Source of the DNA: Pseudomonadota bacterium
GTDB taxonomy: Bacteria > Pseudomonadota > Gammaproteobacteria > Burkholderiales > Burkholderiaceae_D
Direction of reading: 5' to 3'
Assembly: GCA_023449275.1 (NCBI GenBank)
Contig: JAEXJM010000065.1
Coordinates: forward strand, 25,925-89,924
Length of the DNA stretch: 64,000 nucleotides
In this document: piece after piece, positions 52,711-63,200 of the stretch
Numbering within the stretch: the first letter of the stretch is position 1
How the letters are laid out: each line of letters opens with the position of its first letter
Notes under the pieces: generated by a model
What the model was told of the DNA's origin: nothing
The model's database searches: none
What the model saw: the letters and a program-made list of their open reading frames with translations, nothing else
Translations under genes and position numbers: made by a program

Positions 52711-55700
52711 ATGAGATTTTCCGAAACCTTCATCCGGCGACCGGTCGCCACCGTCCTGTTGACGATCGCGATCCTGCTGGCCGGAGCGGTGGCATTCAAA
52801 TACCTGCCCGTCTCGCCATTGCCGCAGGTCGATTTCCCGACCATTCAGGTCAATGCCAGCCTGCCGGGAGCCAGCCCCGAAACCATGGCCGCGACAGTGG
52901 CGACCCCGCTGGAACGTTCTCTCGGCCGCATCGCGGGCATTACGGAAATCACCTCGACCAGTACCCTCGGCTCGACGAGCATCGCGCTCCAGTTCGATCT
53001 TGACCGGGACATCGACGGCGCGGCCCGCGACGTCCAGTCCGCGATCAACGCCGCCCGGGCGCTTTTGCCGACCGGCATGCCCTCGAACCCGACCTACCGC
53101 AAGGTCAACCCCGCCGACGCCCCGATCATGATCCTGTCGATGACGTCCGACTCGCTGACCCGGGGCCAGATGTACGACGCCGCCGACACCATCGTCGGCC
53201 AGAAACTGATGCAGCTCGAAGGCGTCGGCAACGTGATCGTCGGAGGCGGTTCGCAGCCTGCCGTGCGTGTCGAACTGCACCCGCAGCAATTGTCGAACTA
53301 TGGCGTGAGCCTCGAAGACGTCCGCAACGTCATCACGAACACGAATGTCAACCGGCCCAAGGGCTTTTTGCAAAACGACGAGCATTCATGGAAAGTCGAA
53401 GCCAACGACCAGGCAAGGAAAGCCGCCGATTACCGGCCCCTGATCGTCAGCTACAAAAACGGCAGGGCCGTCCGGCTTTCCGACATCGCCGACGTCAACG
53501 ATTCCGTCAGGGATTTGCGCAATGCCGGCATGGTGGGCGAGCAGCCCTGCGTCATGCTGATCATTTTCCGCGAACCGGGCGCCAACATCATCGAAACCGT
53601 CGGGCGCATCAACGAGATCATGCCCCAGTTGCGCGCCTCGATTCCCGAAGCCATCGATCTGGGCCTCGTCATGGATCGCACCCCGACGATCCGCAGCTCC
53701 CTGAATGAAGTCGAAACGACACTCGTCATTTCCATTGCGCTGGTCATTCTGGTCGTCTTCCTGTTCCTGCGAAACGCCCGGGCGACGGCGATTTCCGCCA
53801 TTTCCGTCCCCGTCTCGCTCGTCGGGACGTTCACGGTCATGTACCTGGCCGATTTTTCGCTGAACAACCTGTCCCTGATGGCGCTGACCATCGCCACCGG
53901 CTTCGTGGTGGACGATACCATCGTCGTGCTCGAAAACATCATGCGGCATATCGAGGGAGGCATGAAACCCCTTGAAGCCGCCTTAAAAGGCGCGAGAGAA
54001 GTGGGGTTCACCGTCATGTCCATCAGCATTTCCCTGATCGCCGTCTTTATCCCCATCCTGTTGATGGGCGGCATTATCGGGCGGCTTTTCCGGGAATTCG
54101 CCATCACCCTCTCCGCCACGATTCTCGTCTCGCTCGTCATTTCGCTGACGACGACCCCGATGCTCTGCGCGCTCTGGCTCAAACCGAAAGACAAACGCCA
54201 GCCGGGGCGGCTCTTCAACGCCAGCGAACACCTTTTCACCGGCCTGCAAATGGCCTATGGCCGCACCCTGAAATGGGCGATCGACCACCGGCGCACCATG
54301 ATGCTGATCCTGATGGCCACCATCGCCTTCAACGTCTTTTTGTACATCGTCGTACCGAAGGGCTTCTTCCCGCAACAGGACACCGACCGCCTGATGGGCA
54401 TGATCCGCGCCGACCAGAGCATCTCCTTTGCCGCCATGCAGAAGAAAATGCAGGTTTTCATCAACAAAATCAGTGAAGACCCGGCCATCGATCAGGTCAC
54501 CGGCTATACCGGCGGCGGCCAGCGCAACAACGCCCGCATGTTCATCGCCCTGAAACCCCTTTCCGAGCGGGACGATTCGGCGGAAGACGTCATCGCCCGG
54601 CTGCGCAGGAATCTGGCTTCCGAACCCGGCGCCACCCTCTTCTTGCAATCCATACAGGATATCCGCATGGGCGGCCGTATGGCGAACGCCCAATACCAGT
54701 ACACCCTTCAGGGCGACAACCTCAATGAACTGCGTGAATGGACGCCGAAAGCCTTCCGTGCCCTCTCGAAGCTGCCCATGCTGGCCGACCTGAACACCGA
54801 TCAGGAAATCCGGGGGCTGCAAACCATGCTCGTCTTCGACCGGGATGCCATGGCCCGGCTCGGACTGACCCAGAAAGCCGTCGATGACATCCTGTACGAC
54901 GCCTTCGGACAACGGCAGGTATCGACCATCTACAACGAACTGAACCAGTACAAGGTCGTCATGGAAGTCGCCCCGCAATACTGGCAAAGCCCCGAAGCCC
55001 TGAAAAACATTTACCTCCAGACACCGAACAGTGGCCCGACGCCGCTTTCCGCCATCGCCCGCTGGGAACCCGTCAATGAATCGCTCTCGGTCAACCATCA
55101 GGGCCAGTTCGCCTCCGCCACACTCTCGTTCAACCTGCCGCAGGGCCATTCCCTCTCGGAAGCGACACAGGCCATCGAACAAACCCTCTCCGACATCGGC
55201 CTGCCCTCGTCCATCGTCGGCAGTTTTCAGGGAACCGCCAGAACGTTCCAGGACTCCATGAGCAGCCAGCCCTGGCTGATCCTCTTCGCGCTGGCCGCCG
55301 TCTATATCGTGCTCGGCATCCTGTATGAAAGCTTCATCCATCCCGTCACCATCCTCTCCACCCTGCCCTCGGCCGGAGTCGGCGCCCTGCTGGCCCTGAT
55401 TCTGGCGGGCAGCGAGTTTTCCGTCATTGCCCTGATCGGCGTGCTGCTATTGATCGGCATCGTCAAGAAAAACGCCATCATGATGATCGACTTCGCCCTG
55501 GTCGCCGAGCGCGAGGAAGGGCTTTCGCCGGAAAACGCCATCTTTCAGGCTTGCCTGTTGCGCTTCCGACCGATTATGATGACCACGACAGCCGCCCTTT
55601 TCGGCGCCCTGCCGCTGGCACTGGGACGCGGCGATGGCGCCGAAATGCGCATTCCGCTGGGCATTTCCATCGTCGGCGGCCTGATCCTGTCGCAACTGCT

Positions 55701-55806
55701 GACCCTGTACACGACACCGATCGTTTACCTGTATCTGGACAAGCTACGCCAGCGCGCCGCCAGACGCCGCGAACTGAAAAAACCGGATGTATCGACAACC
55801 GTATGA
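52711..55806 (+). CDS. mdtC: RND multidrug efflux transporter, MdtC-like
   Basis: The 1031-aa second pump subunit starts FSETFIRRPVATVLLTIAILL. It has the proton-relay pair in TGFVVDDTIVVLENI and shares the GIVKKNAIMMIDFAL block with MdtB. Both pumps keep the Asp pair. GGGGAAAGCG precedes the ATG, 11 bp after mdtB. The stop overlaps an ATG (ATGA at 55803) in the frame of the outer-membrane factor, so the four genes form one operon. Confidence 0.94.
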   Translation: MRFSETFIRRPVATVLLTIAILLAGAVAFKYLPVSPLPQVDFPTIQVNASLPGASPETMAATVATPLERSLGRIAGITEITSTSTLGSTSIALQFDLDRDIDGAARDVQSAINAARALLPTGMPSNPTYRKVNPADAPIMILSMTSDSLTRGQMYDAADTIVGQKLMQLEGVGNVIVGGGSQPAVRVELHPQQLSNYGVSLEDVRNVITNTNVNRPKGFLQNDEHSWKVEANDQARKAADYRPLIVSYKNGRAVRLSDIADVNDSVRDLRNAGMVGEQPCVMLIIFREPGANIIETVGRINEIMPQLRASIPEAIDLGLVMDRTPTIRSSLNEVETTLVISIALVILVVFLFLRNARATAISAISVPVSLVGTFTVMYLADFSLNNLSLMALTIATGFVVDDTIVVLENIMRHIEGGMKPLEAALKGAREVGFTVMSISISLIAVFIPILLMGGIIGRLFREFAITLSATILVSLVISLTTTPMLCALWLKPKDKRQPGRLFNASEHLFTGLQMAYGRTLKWAIDHRRTMMLILMATIAFNVFLYIVVPKGFFPQQDTDRLMGMIRADQSISFAAMQKKMQVFINKISEDPAIDQVTGYTGGGQRNNARMFIALKPLSERDDSAEDVIARLRRNLASEPGATLFLQSIQDIRMGGRMANAQYQYTLQGDNLNELREWTPKAFRALSKLPMLADLNTDQEIRGLQTMLVFDRDAMARLGLTQKAVDDILYDAFGQRQVSTIYNELNQYKVVMEVAPQYWQSPEALKNIYLQTPNSGPTPLSAIARWEPVNESLSVNHQGQFASATLSFNLPQGHSLSEATQAIEQTLSDIGLPSSIVGSFQGTARTFQDSMSSQPWLILFALAAVYIVLGILYESFIHPVTILSTLPSAGVGALLALILAGSEFSVIALIGVLLLIGIVKKNAIMMIDFALVAEREEGLSPENAIFQACLLRFRPIMMTTTAALFGALPLALGRGDGAEMRIPLGISIVGGLILSQLLTLYTTPIVYLYLDKLRQRAARRRELKKPDVSTTV

Positions 55807-55865
55807 CCGTGGAAACGCTTATGAGAACCGATTTGCCAAACCGGAACGCCATACCGAAAAAAAGA

Positions 55866-57359
55866 ATGACCATCAACCGGCTGTTCGCCTATACCCGGAT
55901 TCCCCGCATCCGGCCGGCCCTGACCATGGCCCTGTGTGCCGCCACCCTGGCCGGTTGCGCCGTCGGCCCCGACTATGTCCAGCCACAACTGGACGTGCCC
56001 GCCACCTACAAGGAAGACAGCCTCTGGAAACCGTCGAGACCGGCCGACGAATACCCGCGCGGCGCATGGTGGGCCGTTTTCAAAGACCCTGAACTCGACC
56101 GCCTCATGGAACTGCTGAACCGGCAGAACCTCACCATCGCACAGGCCGAAGCCCAGTACCGGCAGGCACAGGCCCTCCTGCGTCAGGCACAATCCAGCCT
56201 CTTTCCGAGCCTGTCACTCGACGCCTCCAGAACACGCGGCTTCCAGTCCAACACCAGCACCTCCATCAGTACGCAAAACGCCTTCATCGGCAACCTGTCC
56301 TGGGAACTGGATGTCTGGGGCGGCATCCGCCGCAACGTCGAGGCCGGTGAAGCCGGACGGCAGGCCAGCGCCGCCCAGCTCGAAGCCATCAGACTGTCCG
56401 CACAGGCCCAGATGGCGACTGCCTACCTGCAACTGGTCATCACCGACCGGCAGGTCAGACAGCTGGAAGAAAGCGAAACCCTGCTGGCCGAATCCCTGCA
56501 CCTGACCCGTAACCAGTTTGCCGTCGGCGTCGTCTCCGATGCGGACGTGGCGCAGGCCGAAAGCCAGTACAAAACGGCACAGGCCGCCACCGTGGACATG
56601 AAACTGGCCCGAACCCAGCTCGAACACGCCATTGCCGTCTCCATCGGACAACCGCCGTCCACACTGTCCATCGACATGGCCAAAGCCGAGCCCTACCTGC
56701 CGCAAATCCCGGCAGGCCTGCCCTCGACCCTGCTGGAGCGCCGCCCCGACGTCGCCTCCGCCGAGCGCAAGGTCGCGCAGGCCAACGCCCTGATCGGCGT
56801 CGCCAAATCCGCCTTCTTCCCTGCCCTGTCCATCTCGGCATCCGGCGGCTTCCGCAATTCCTCCTTCGGCCATCTTTTCACCGTACCGAACCGCATCTGG
56901 TCGATCGGCCCGCAAATCGCCCTGTCCATTTTCGATGCCGGCTTGCGCAGTGCCCAGACCGATCAGGCCATCGCCGTCTATGATGAAACCGTCGCCACCT
57001 ACCGGCAGAAAGTGCTGACCGCCTTTCAGGAAGTCGAGGACAACCTCGCCGCGCAAGCCATGCTGACCGACGCCGCCGACATGCAAACGGCCGCCCTGAA
57101 CGCGGCGAAACGCGCCGAAGCCATCACCATGAACCAGTACAGGGCCGGAGTCGTCAGCTACATCAACGTGCTGATCGCCCAGAATTCCCGCATCGCGGCT
57201 GAAAACACCCTCTACAACGTCAAAAAACGCCAGTTCACCAGCAGCGTCGCCCTGATCGCCGCTATCGGCGGACAATGGGAAACACCGCAAGCCAGAGCAG
57301 AAACCGGCAACGTATCCAGACTGGTGGAACCCACCCAGAAAACGGAAGGGAAAAGCTGA
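55866..57359 (+). CDS. NodT/OprM-like outer-membrane efflux lipoprotein
   Basis: The 497-aa product has a lipoprotein signal ending LAGC (Cys31), then AVGPDYVQPQLDVPATYKE, the standard start of OprM/CusC-type channels. Two TolC-type repeats follow, with LEAIRLSAQAQMATAYLQL and LLERRPDVASAERKVAQANALIG. It forms the outer-membrane duct for MdtABC. The frame is open from an ATG at 55803 that overlaps the mdtC stop; that start would give a very long n-region, so 55866 is preferred, although coupling from 55803 is possible. Confidence 0.9.
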   Translation: MTINRLFAYTRIPRIRPALTMALCAATLAGCAVGPDYVQPQLDVPATYKEDSLWKPSRPADEYPRGAWWAVFKDPELDRLMELLNRQNLTIAQAEAQYRQAQALLRQAQSSLFPSLSLDASRTRGFQSNTSTSISTQNAFIGNLSWELDVWGGIRRNVEAGEAGRQASAAQLEAIRLSAQAQMATAYLQLVITDRQVRQLEESETLLAESLHLTRNQFAVGVVSDADVAQAESQYKTAQAATVDMKLARTQLEHAIAVSIGQPPSTLSIDMAKAEPYLPQIPAGLPSTLLERRPDVASAERKVAQANALIGVAKSAFFPALSISASGGFRNSSFGHLFTVPNRIWSIGPQIALSIFDAGLRSAQTDQAIAVYDETVATYRQKVLTAFQEVEDNLAAQAMLTDAADMQTAALNAAKRAEAITMNQYRAGVVSYINVLIAQNSRIAAENTLYNVKKRQFTSSVALIAAIGGQWETPQARAETGNVSRLVEPTQKTEGKS

Positions 57360-57385
57360 ACGCAAGCCGTGGGATGACACAAAAA

Positions 57386-57408
57386 AACCGGCATGAACTA
57401 TGCCGGTT
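57386..57408. terminator. Terminator between convergent efflux operon and MBL gene
   Basis: AACCGGCAT pairs with ATGCCGGTT around GAACT. Seven T follow on the minus strand, so it mainly ends the MBL-fold gene. Confidence 0.7.
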
Positions 57409-57467
57409 CTGAAGTGGTTTATCAGCAAAACGGATATACTTTCCTGCCTGAGCCAGGAATGAAACAC

Positions 57468-58316
57468 TCAGTCGAAGACAATACGCTTTCCTGACCCCAA
57501 CGACTGAACGCCATCGGTTCCAAAACGCTCCCTGAAATAAGCAATCGCCTTGTCACCCGTACAATGCCCACCGTAAAACCGGAAGTCCTCCGTCCGGATC
57601 GTATCGGTGAAGTCCGCCGCTTCTTTCAGCACCGTTTCACTGGCGTTGCCCAGATGGAGGCCGCCGACCACGGCACGCAGCTTTTCTTCCGGAAACTGCC
57701 TGTGGACGGCTTTCAGGATATTGGTATATCCGGCATGGGCGCATCCCATGACCACGACCAGTCCCTTCCCCGTTTTGACGGCAAGGCTGCCGTCGTCGAT
57801 CAGCGGAACCGGCCCCGTCCCGTCCTCATTGAAGAAATTGCCCTGTGTCGGGGCGAAACTGCCCGGCTCACGCGGGATGTCGGTCAGGAAAAACAGGCCG
57901 TCGTCAAGCTGCCTCGTATCATTGACCGGGACGAAAACCGGCGAGATATGCATGCGTGACATATAGGGGATGCCGGTAATGCGCAACGGTTTGTCGGGAC
58001 GAACCTGATAGGATTTGTGCCAGATGTAGGGATGACCGTAAACCGGAGGCCGACCGCCAAGGCGCGGGTAAAACATCAGGCCGCCCGTGTGGTCTTCATG
58101 CCCGTGTGAAATGACGATACCGGACAGTTTATCGAGGCTTTCACCGAGCCGCTTCGCATTTTCCAGATACACGTCCGTCGTGCCTGTATCGAAAAGCCAG
58201 CGTTTTCCGTTCGGCAAGCGGATCAGGATAGACAGGGCGTGTTCACAGACATACTTTTCCGACGAAACCGTATCGTCGGCAAGGATGGACAAGACCAGAT
58301 TTTGCGAAGCAGCCAT
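57468..58316 (-). CDS. Metallo-beta-lactamase-fold hydrolase (COG1237-like)
   Basis: The 282-aa protein has the MBL zinc signature SHGHEDHTGG (near residue 88), an N-terminal LSILADDTVSSEKYVCEHALSILI and a late GGLHLGNASE with the last metal His in YGGHCTG. This is the COG1237 subgroup, which includes enzymes annotated as dihydropterin-methyl-aminobenzene phosphate synthase-like; the true substrate is unknown. The ATG at 58316 is chosen because GGAGAGGAGG lies just upstream; the frame is open further. A terminator follows. Confidence 0.88.
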   Translation of the reverse strand: MAASQNLVLSILADDTVSSEKYVCEHALSILIRLPNGKRWLFDTGTTDVYLENAKRLGESLDKLSGIVISHGHEDHTGGLMFYPRLGGRPPVYGHPYIWHKSYQVRPDKPLRITGIPYMSRMHISPVFVPVNDTRQLDDGLFFLTDIPREPGSFAPTQGNFFNEDGTGPVPLIDDGSLAVKTGKGLVVVMGCAHAGYTNILKAVHRQFPEEKLRAVVGGLHLGNASETVLKEAADFTDTIRTEDFRFYGGHCTGDKAIAYFRERFGTDGVQSLGSGKRIVFD

Positions 58317-58609
58317 ACGGCCTCCTCTCCTGAATGGATGATGAATGAGACGCCAATAGACGGGTACGGTACACAGGCTTTCCATTATCCACGTTCACCG
58401 TTTCTTTTCAAGACGGCAAACGCGCCAGGCATCCGTGTTCAGGCTATCCGGACACACTGGCATGAAAAACCATTTCTCCGGAAACAGCCCGGCCTTCCAT
58501 GCCGGAAAAAACGGTTCACCCGGTCGCCGGACAATCTGGCAGACGGAACGGGATCTTGCAGGGAACGGCGCCGCCACAAAAAGGTTCTGCCCGGACTTTC
58601 CCCAAACCG

Positions 58610-59200
58610 TCACTTCGTCACAGCCGGTCTCTTGTCCTGCACATTCGCCAGCTTCCGCCGTGCGAGTTCTTCCTTCGTGCACGGGACAAGCTTCTCTTTC
58701 CGGTCGGCCGCGTCCCCGTGGTAGCAATATCCCCGCTTTTCCAGTTCGTCGGCATCCTCGTTCATCCGTGCCGAATAGAATTCATATGCCTGCCGATGAC
58801 CGTTTTCTTCCTCATACACGCTGTTATCCAGACTGAACCAGTAGTCTCTGACGATATCATCGGTTTCGGCGTCTCTCGCCGATTCCAGCGGCGTAAAGAG
58901 CAGATGGGCCGGACGGCAGTTTTTCCAGACGGTCACAGTCGTTTCCGGTGTGGTGGCGACTTCTTCCGGACACCAGCCCCGTCGGGTCAGATCCGCCGCG
59001 GCCAGCTCCTTTTCAATGCAGGGAACCGGCTTTTTCCCGAACAGGCTGTTGAAAACGCCGCGGATGCCGCTGTTCTCACTGTCGCACTGCCTGCCCGCCG
59101 CGTCCCACCGGCCGACCAGTTCGGTGGGAAGTTTCTGTGGATGTTGCGCCCAAACGGCCATCGGGAAGAGACAGGATACGGTCAGGATCAGCTTTTTCAT
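58610..59200 (-). CDS. Hypothetical exported protein, Cys-rich, 196 aa
   Basis: The product begins with a signal peptide MKKLILTVSCLFPMAVWA cleaved before QHPQKLPTELVGRWD. The mature part contains several cysteines (RQCDSE, PVPCIEK, GWCPEE, NCRPAH, YCYHGD, VPCTKE) likely paired in the periplasm. The opening LPTELVGRWDAAGRQC resembles lipocalin-like or lysozyme-inhibitor-like exported proteins, but I cannot assign a family. CCTGCCATG precedes the start. It stands alone on the minus strand. Confidence 0.65.
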   Translation of the reverse strand: MKKLILTVSCLFPMAVWAQHPQKLPTELVGRWDAAGRQCDSENSGIRGVFNSLFGKKPVPCIEKELAAADLTRRGWCPEEVATTPETTVTVWKNCRPAHLLFTPLESARDAETDDIVRDYWFSLDNSVYEEENGHRQAYEFYSARMNEDADELEKRGYCYHGDAADRKEKLVPCTKEELARRKLANVQDKRPAVTK

Positions 59201-59707
59201 GGCAGGACAAAGTCATTTTATGATTTCCCACTTTAAGCCAGACTCCGGAAATCTTCAATTTCCAAAATGAAACAGGATGTAACCCCTGGTTTCCTCTGCC
59301 TCTCCGGCATCCGCCTGATGTGCGGTATTCGGCCTCAAAGCCGGTTTCTTTACCTGAATCAGGCCCCGTTTTCTGCCGGATGCCATTTTTCCATCATATC
59401 GGGTGAATGAACATCATTCAGGAGGTGTCCGGAGAATCGTTTTGTGTATTTTCTCTTGCCTCGAACCAGAAACAGACTGCCTAACAGAACCGGCAAAACG
59501 GTGTTACAGGAGCCTTTCATTTTGTCCTGATACTTTCCTTGTCCTGCAAAACAAAACTCTCGCCTGTTTTTGAAAAACAGTAATCAGGCAAAACCGCCGT
59601 TTTGTCTTTGTTCGATTGGATAATAAGCTGAAATTTCAGCCGATCATCCCGAGTAGTTTGCCAATGCCAATCTTGCCAATTCCGCTAACCGGAGGGCCGC
59701 ATTTCAA

Positions 59708-60040
59708 ATGCACTCCCTTGCCAAAACCTTGTTATTGTTTTCTTCCAGCCTTGCTCTTCTGCTTTTCAGGTCTTGCCGTTCATGCATGCTGAAATGGCAT
59801 GGAAGGTCAAGTCGTATATCGAGGAACGGGCAAGAGAACGAGCGTATCGAAATCTGGTCATGACGGGCAGAAAGACAGAAAACGCCCACGATTTTTCCGA
59901 AAAAGGAGTGTGAAAATTCTCACGCTCCGATATCTGACGAATCAGGTCGAATCAACGGAAATTTTCTCAAGAAAGCCAAAGCCAGCGGCAATACCATTCG
60001 ATGCACCAAACAATCCTTGCCCAAGATTTTTTATTGTTAG
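59708..60040 (+). pseudogene. Possible decayed gene for a small secreted protein
   Basis: GGAGG lies 12 nt before ATG 59708, which starts MHSLAKTLLLFSSSLALLL, a good signal peptide. A T too many (about 59763) and a tandem ATGC duplication (about 59783-59790) shift the reading. If both are undone the signal ends SGLAVHA and continues EMAWKVKSYIEERARERAY. A third shift is needed near 59905 to reach NFLKKAKASGNTIRC and a TAG at 60038. Three shifts within 200 bp make it either a pseudogene or a misreading on my part. Confidence 0.35.
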
Positions 60041-60055
60041 ACTGGTATCACACAC

Positions 60056-60229
60056 ATGCGTTTTCCGGCTGCGATTTCCATGATCTTTTTTCTGTCTTGT
60101 CCGGCCTGGGCAGGATTTAACGGTACACCGAACAACATTGTCAAAATTACTGGAAAAATACACGGAAAACGTGAAATACACTCCCTCGACACTCATATCC
60201 GTGCCCGTTATATTGAAATAGTCAAATGA
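60056..60229 (+). CDS. Small exported protein, 57 aa
   Basis: The frame encodes MRFPAAISMIFFLSCPAWA, a clear signal peptide, followed by a 38-residue basic mature part starting GFNGTPNNIVKITG and ending ARYIEIVK. A stop lies 15 nt upstream in frame, so the ATG is the only sensible start; its ribosome binding site is weak. A strong bidirectional terminator follows 22 bp after the stop, which supports a real transcription unit. Function unknown. Confidence 0.5.
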   Translation: MRFPAAISMIFFLSCPAWAGFNGTPNNIVKITGKIHGKREIHSLDTHIRARYIEIVK

Positions 60230-60250
60230 CGTACCGCGAGTTGTTCTTAT

Positions 60251-60277
60251 AAAAACGGACGCCTGCTGCGTCCGTTT
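60251..60277. terminator. Bidirectional Rho-independent terminator
   Basis: AAAAACGGACGC pairs with GCGTCCGTTTTT around a 5-nt loop. It serves the small exported protein on the plus strand and the large autotransporter on the minus strand. Confidence 0.85.
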
Positions 60278-60298
60278 TTCGCCTGGGATGATGTGTGA

Positions 60299-63200
60299 TC
60301 AGAAAGCCCGTTTCAGGCCGACCCGAAATTCGAACTCTTTTGTATAACGGCCTCCGTCCTCCCGCTCAATCTGACCGTACACTTTGGTGTTCCTGTTCAG
60401 CTCCCAGTCCATGCCGACTCCGTAGTAAAACCGCGTACCCATGATTTCATGTTCTTCGAAACGGATATCGTTGAGACTGACTTTCTGGTCTCCCGACAAT
60501 TCATGGTTGACACCCATTTTCAGGTAATACTGTCCCTTTCTGTTTCCTTCGAGTTTCAGGTCCCTCCCTGCAACCACTCCCACTCTCGCGGTGAGGCTGT
60601 CGGCATTGCCCTGTTTCACCCGCATCCCGTTATCCATGCTGAAGCTGTCTCCTCTGACATGATACCAGGAGAGTTGGGCCTGTGGTTCAACGAACCATGT
60701 ACGGTCATTACCCAGTCCAGCGAATTTTCGACCGACTTCTGCCGACAGGCCATATCCCCAGTTATGGTATTTGCCCTTGACTTTTTCTCCTTCGAGCATA
60801 TTGGTGGTGATTTCCTGCCCATAACGGTCGACACTGGCAACAAAATCGGCATAGGTACCGTTTCCATGGTTCCAGGTGGCATAGAGGTTGAGGCCCTGCG
60901 AATCGGCATCTCCCGAGGCATGACGGTCTTCATGGCCGTGGGTTTTCTGGTCGGAAAGGGTGGCCCGGAAATTGGCGCCAACAAGCCAGTTATCATTGAC
61001 AGCACGGTCCAGGCCGAGAGAAACGGAATACACCTCCTGCCGGAACCGGCTACCGGCATAACCGGAGAGGACATCCTGCCATCCGGCAAAGGAAGCCCAT
61101 AAACCGTCTTTGACTCCGTCACGGACTTCGCCGAGACGTTTTCTCAGATCCATCAGGTTGTTCTGGTACAGGGCATTCTGTGCCCCGCTGGAGGCCATCG
61201 CCAGCACGGATTCGGTGGTCGGTGAATAATCCGGTGTACCGTCTCCGTTTGTCCCGCGGGTCAGATACCATTCGGTAGCTCCCTCGGCATCCCGGTTGGC
61301 CAGTACGTAGTTGTAAACGCCCAGCTCCACCTTATTGCCGGGATTGCCCAGTGTGAAGGCAGAAGCATTGGCGCTGACAGCCGCTTCGGTTCGAGCCAGA
61401 TAACTCTGCGTCTGGGTTTGTACCGGTTCCGTACCGCCGGCCGCTACATGCAGGGTGTGGGTACCGGACAGGCTGTTCGTGACCTTGATACTGTCGGATA
61501 TGTCCTGTTGCATGTCCGTACGGAGGTAAAAGTCACCGGAACCGGAAAGGTCTTCGATTTTCAGTTCCGCCGGAGCGTCCGTTTGGGACAGTACGGTCTG
61601 TGACAAGGCAAAACCGCTTCCGGCCTCCCATTGTCCCTGAGTGCTGCCCACATAGACATGGGAACCATCCAACGCGAGTTTTGTCAGGTTGGCGGCGTAT
61701 TTCCCGTCGCTCGCCTTCTCGAGCTTGTTTGAGGAAACCATTTCCCATACGGCGCTCTTGCCGAAGGTCAATTCCAGCGTCCCGAGACTGCGTGTCCAGC
61801 CTTTCAGCTTGCCGCCGTCCTGAAAGGAAGCCGTCACCGAGGCGCTGTTTGTCGCCGTCGCCATGTCGCCTGCTATGGTCGAGGCACGTTCCACGTTAAT
61901 CGCACTGCTTTCGCCGTCGATGGATGTGGCGTAGAGCGAATAAGCCTCCCCGCCGGAAGTACCAGCAGAGGCAGTGATGGCGGTAGTACCTTTCAGGGCG
62001 ATATTGCCCGAAACGCTGTAGGCTCCGTATGATTTACCACCGCTGGAGATGGCCTTGATGTCGCCGTTCGTCAGTTCGACGGAAGAGAGCTGACCGTCAC
62101 GGGTATTTGACTCTTTTCCTGCCCGGACGCCATAAGCATTCACGCCATTCACTGTCACCTGTGTTACGGTGTCGGCATTTCCATATGTGATCCTGCTGGC
62201 ATGGCTTTCGCCAACGAAGGAGTTGTCTATGGCATCCAGGCCGATGGCCGTGCCTGTTGCGGAAGAGACGGTAACGTCTCCTCCTGTCTTGGTGATGACA
62301 CCGCCGTTATGAGCCTCTAGCCCTACAGCGCCCACAGAATCGTATGTAGTCCTATCACCTGACGCGGTTACGGCTCCCCCGAGGGCTGTGATCGATGCCC
62401 CACTTTCCGCACGGAGTGCAACAGCCTTGCTGTTTTCTGCCCGGGCCGTGAAATCGATATCGCCCGAGGCCGTGAACGTCGTCCCACTATTGGCGTTCAA
62501 CGCCTGCGCCTGACCGCCGTGGGATTCTGCCTCAACGCGTCCCCCGGCCATATCCATCCTGGCATAGGCCAGATCAAGGCCGGAGGCTTCTACGCCTTTC
62601 ACCAGGATGTCCACTGTGCCCAGCGAAATGTTGTGATTGTTGTTCTTGCTGGACACCGTCTGTATTCCGACGGCAGCTCCGGTAAAAGTCTCTCCCTTGG
62701 TATCAGTGGCGGACACATGGATGAAGCCGTCCTTCATCTTCAATGCTGAACTGCCGTCCAAACCGATGCCATAGGCACTATTGTAGCCGGTTTGATGGTC
62801 GGCCCGCGTTTGCACGGTTATCTCCGCATCGTTCAGGCTTATCTCGCCCCCTATTCCCTGAATTCCATATGCAGCAGGATCACTACCATCTGCCTGGGCG
62901 ATGGACGTCACGTCTATTTTCACTTTTTCGCTGGTCAGCGTCACCGTATCCTGGGTATAACCTGTAATCTCATAGTCATCATCATAGATCACTGACCCGA
63001 ACCTAACTCCAACGGAATCGGAGAATGCGTCATTCCCCATTGATTTCGATATAACGGTAATGGAATCAGCCCCTGATGTCACATGGCTGTTTCCTCCACT
63101 AAATATGCCATAGGCCGCGCCGCTCCCGGTTTGCAATTCCATCGAAGACGTAATGGAGCCTTCATTCATGGTCACAGTGCTGTTATTAAAACTGAAAATG

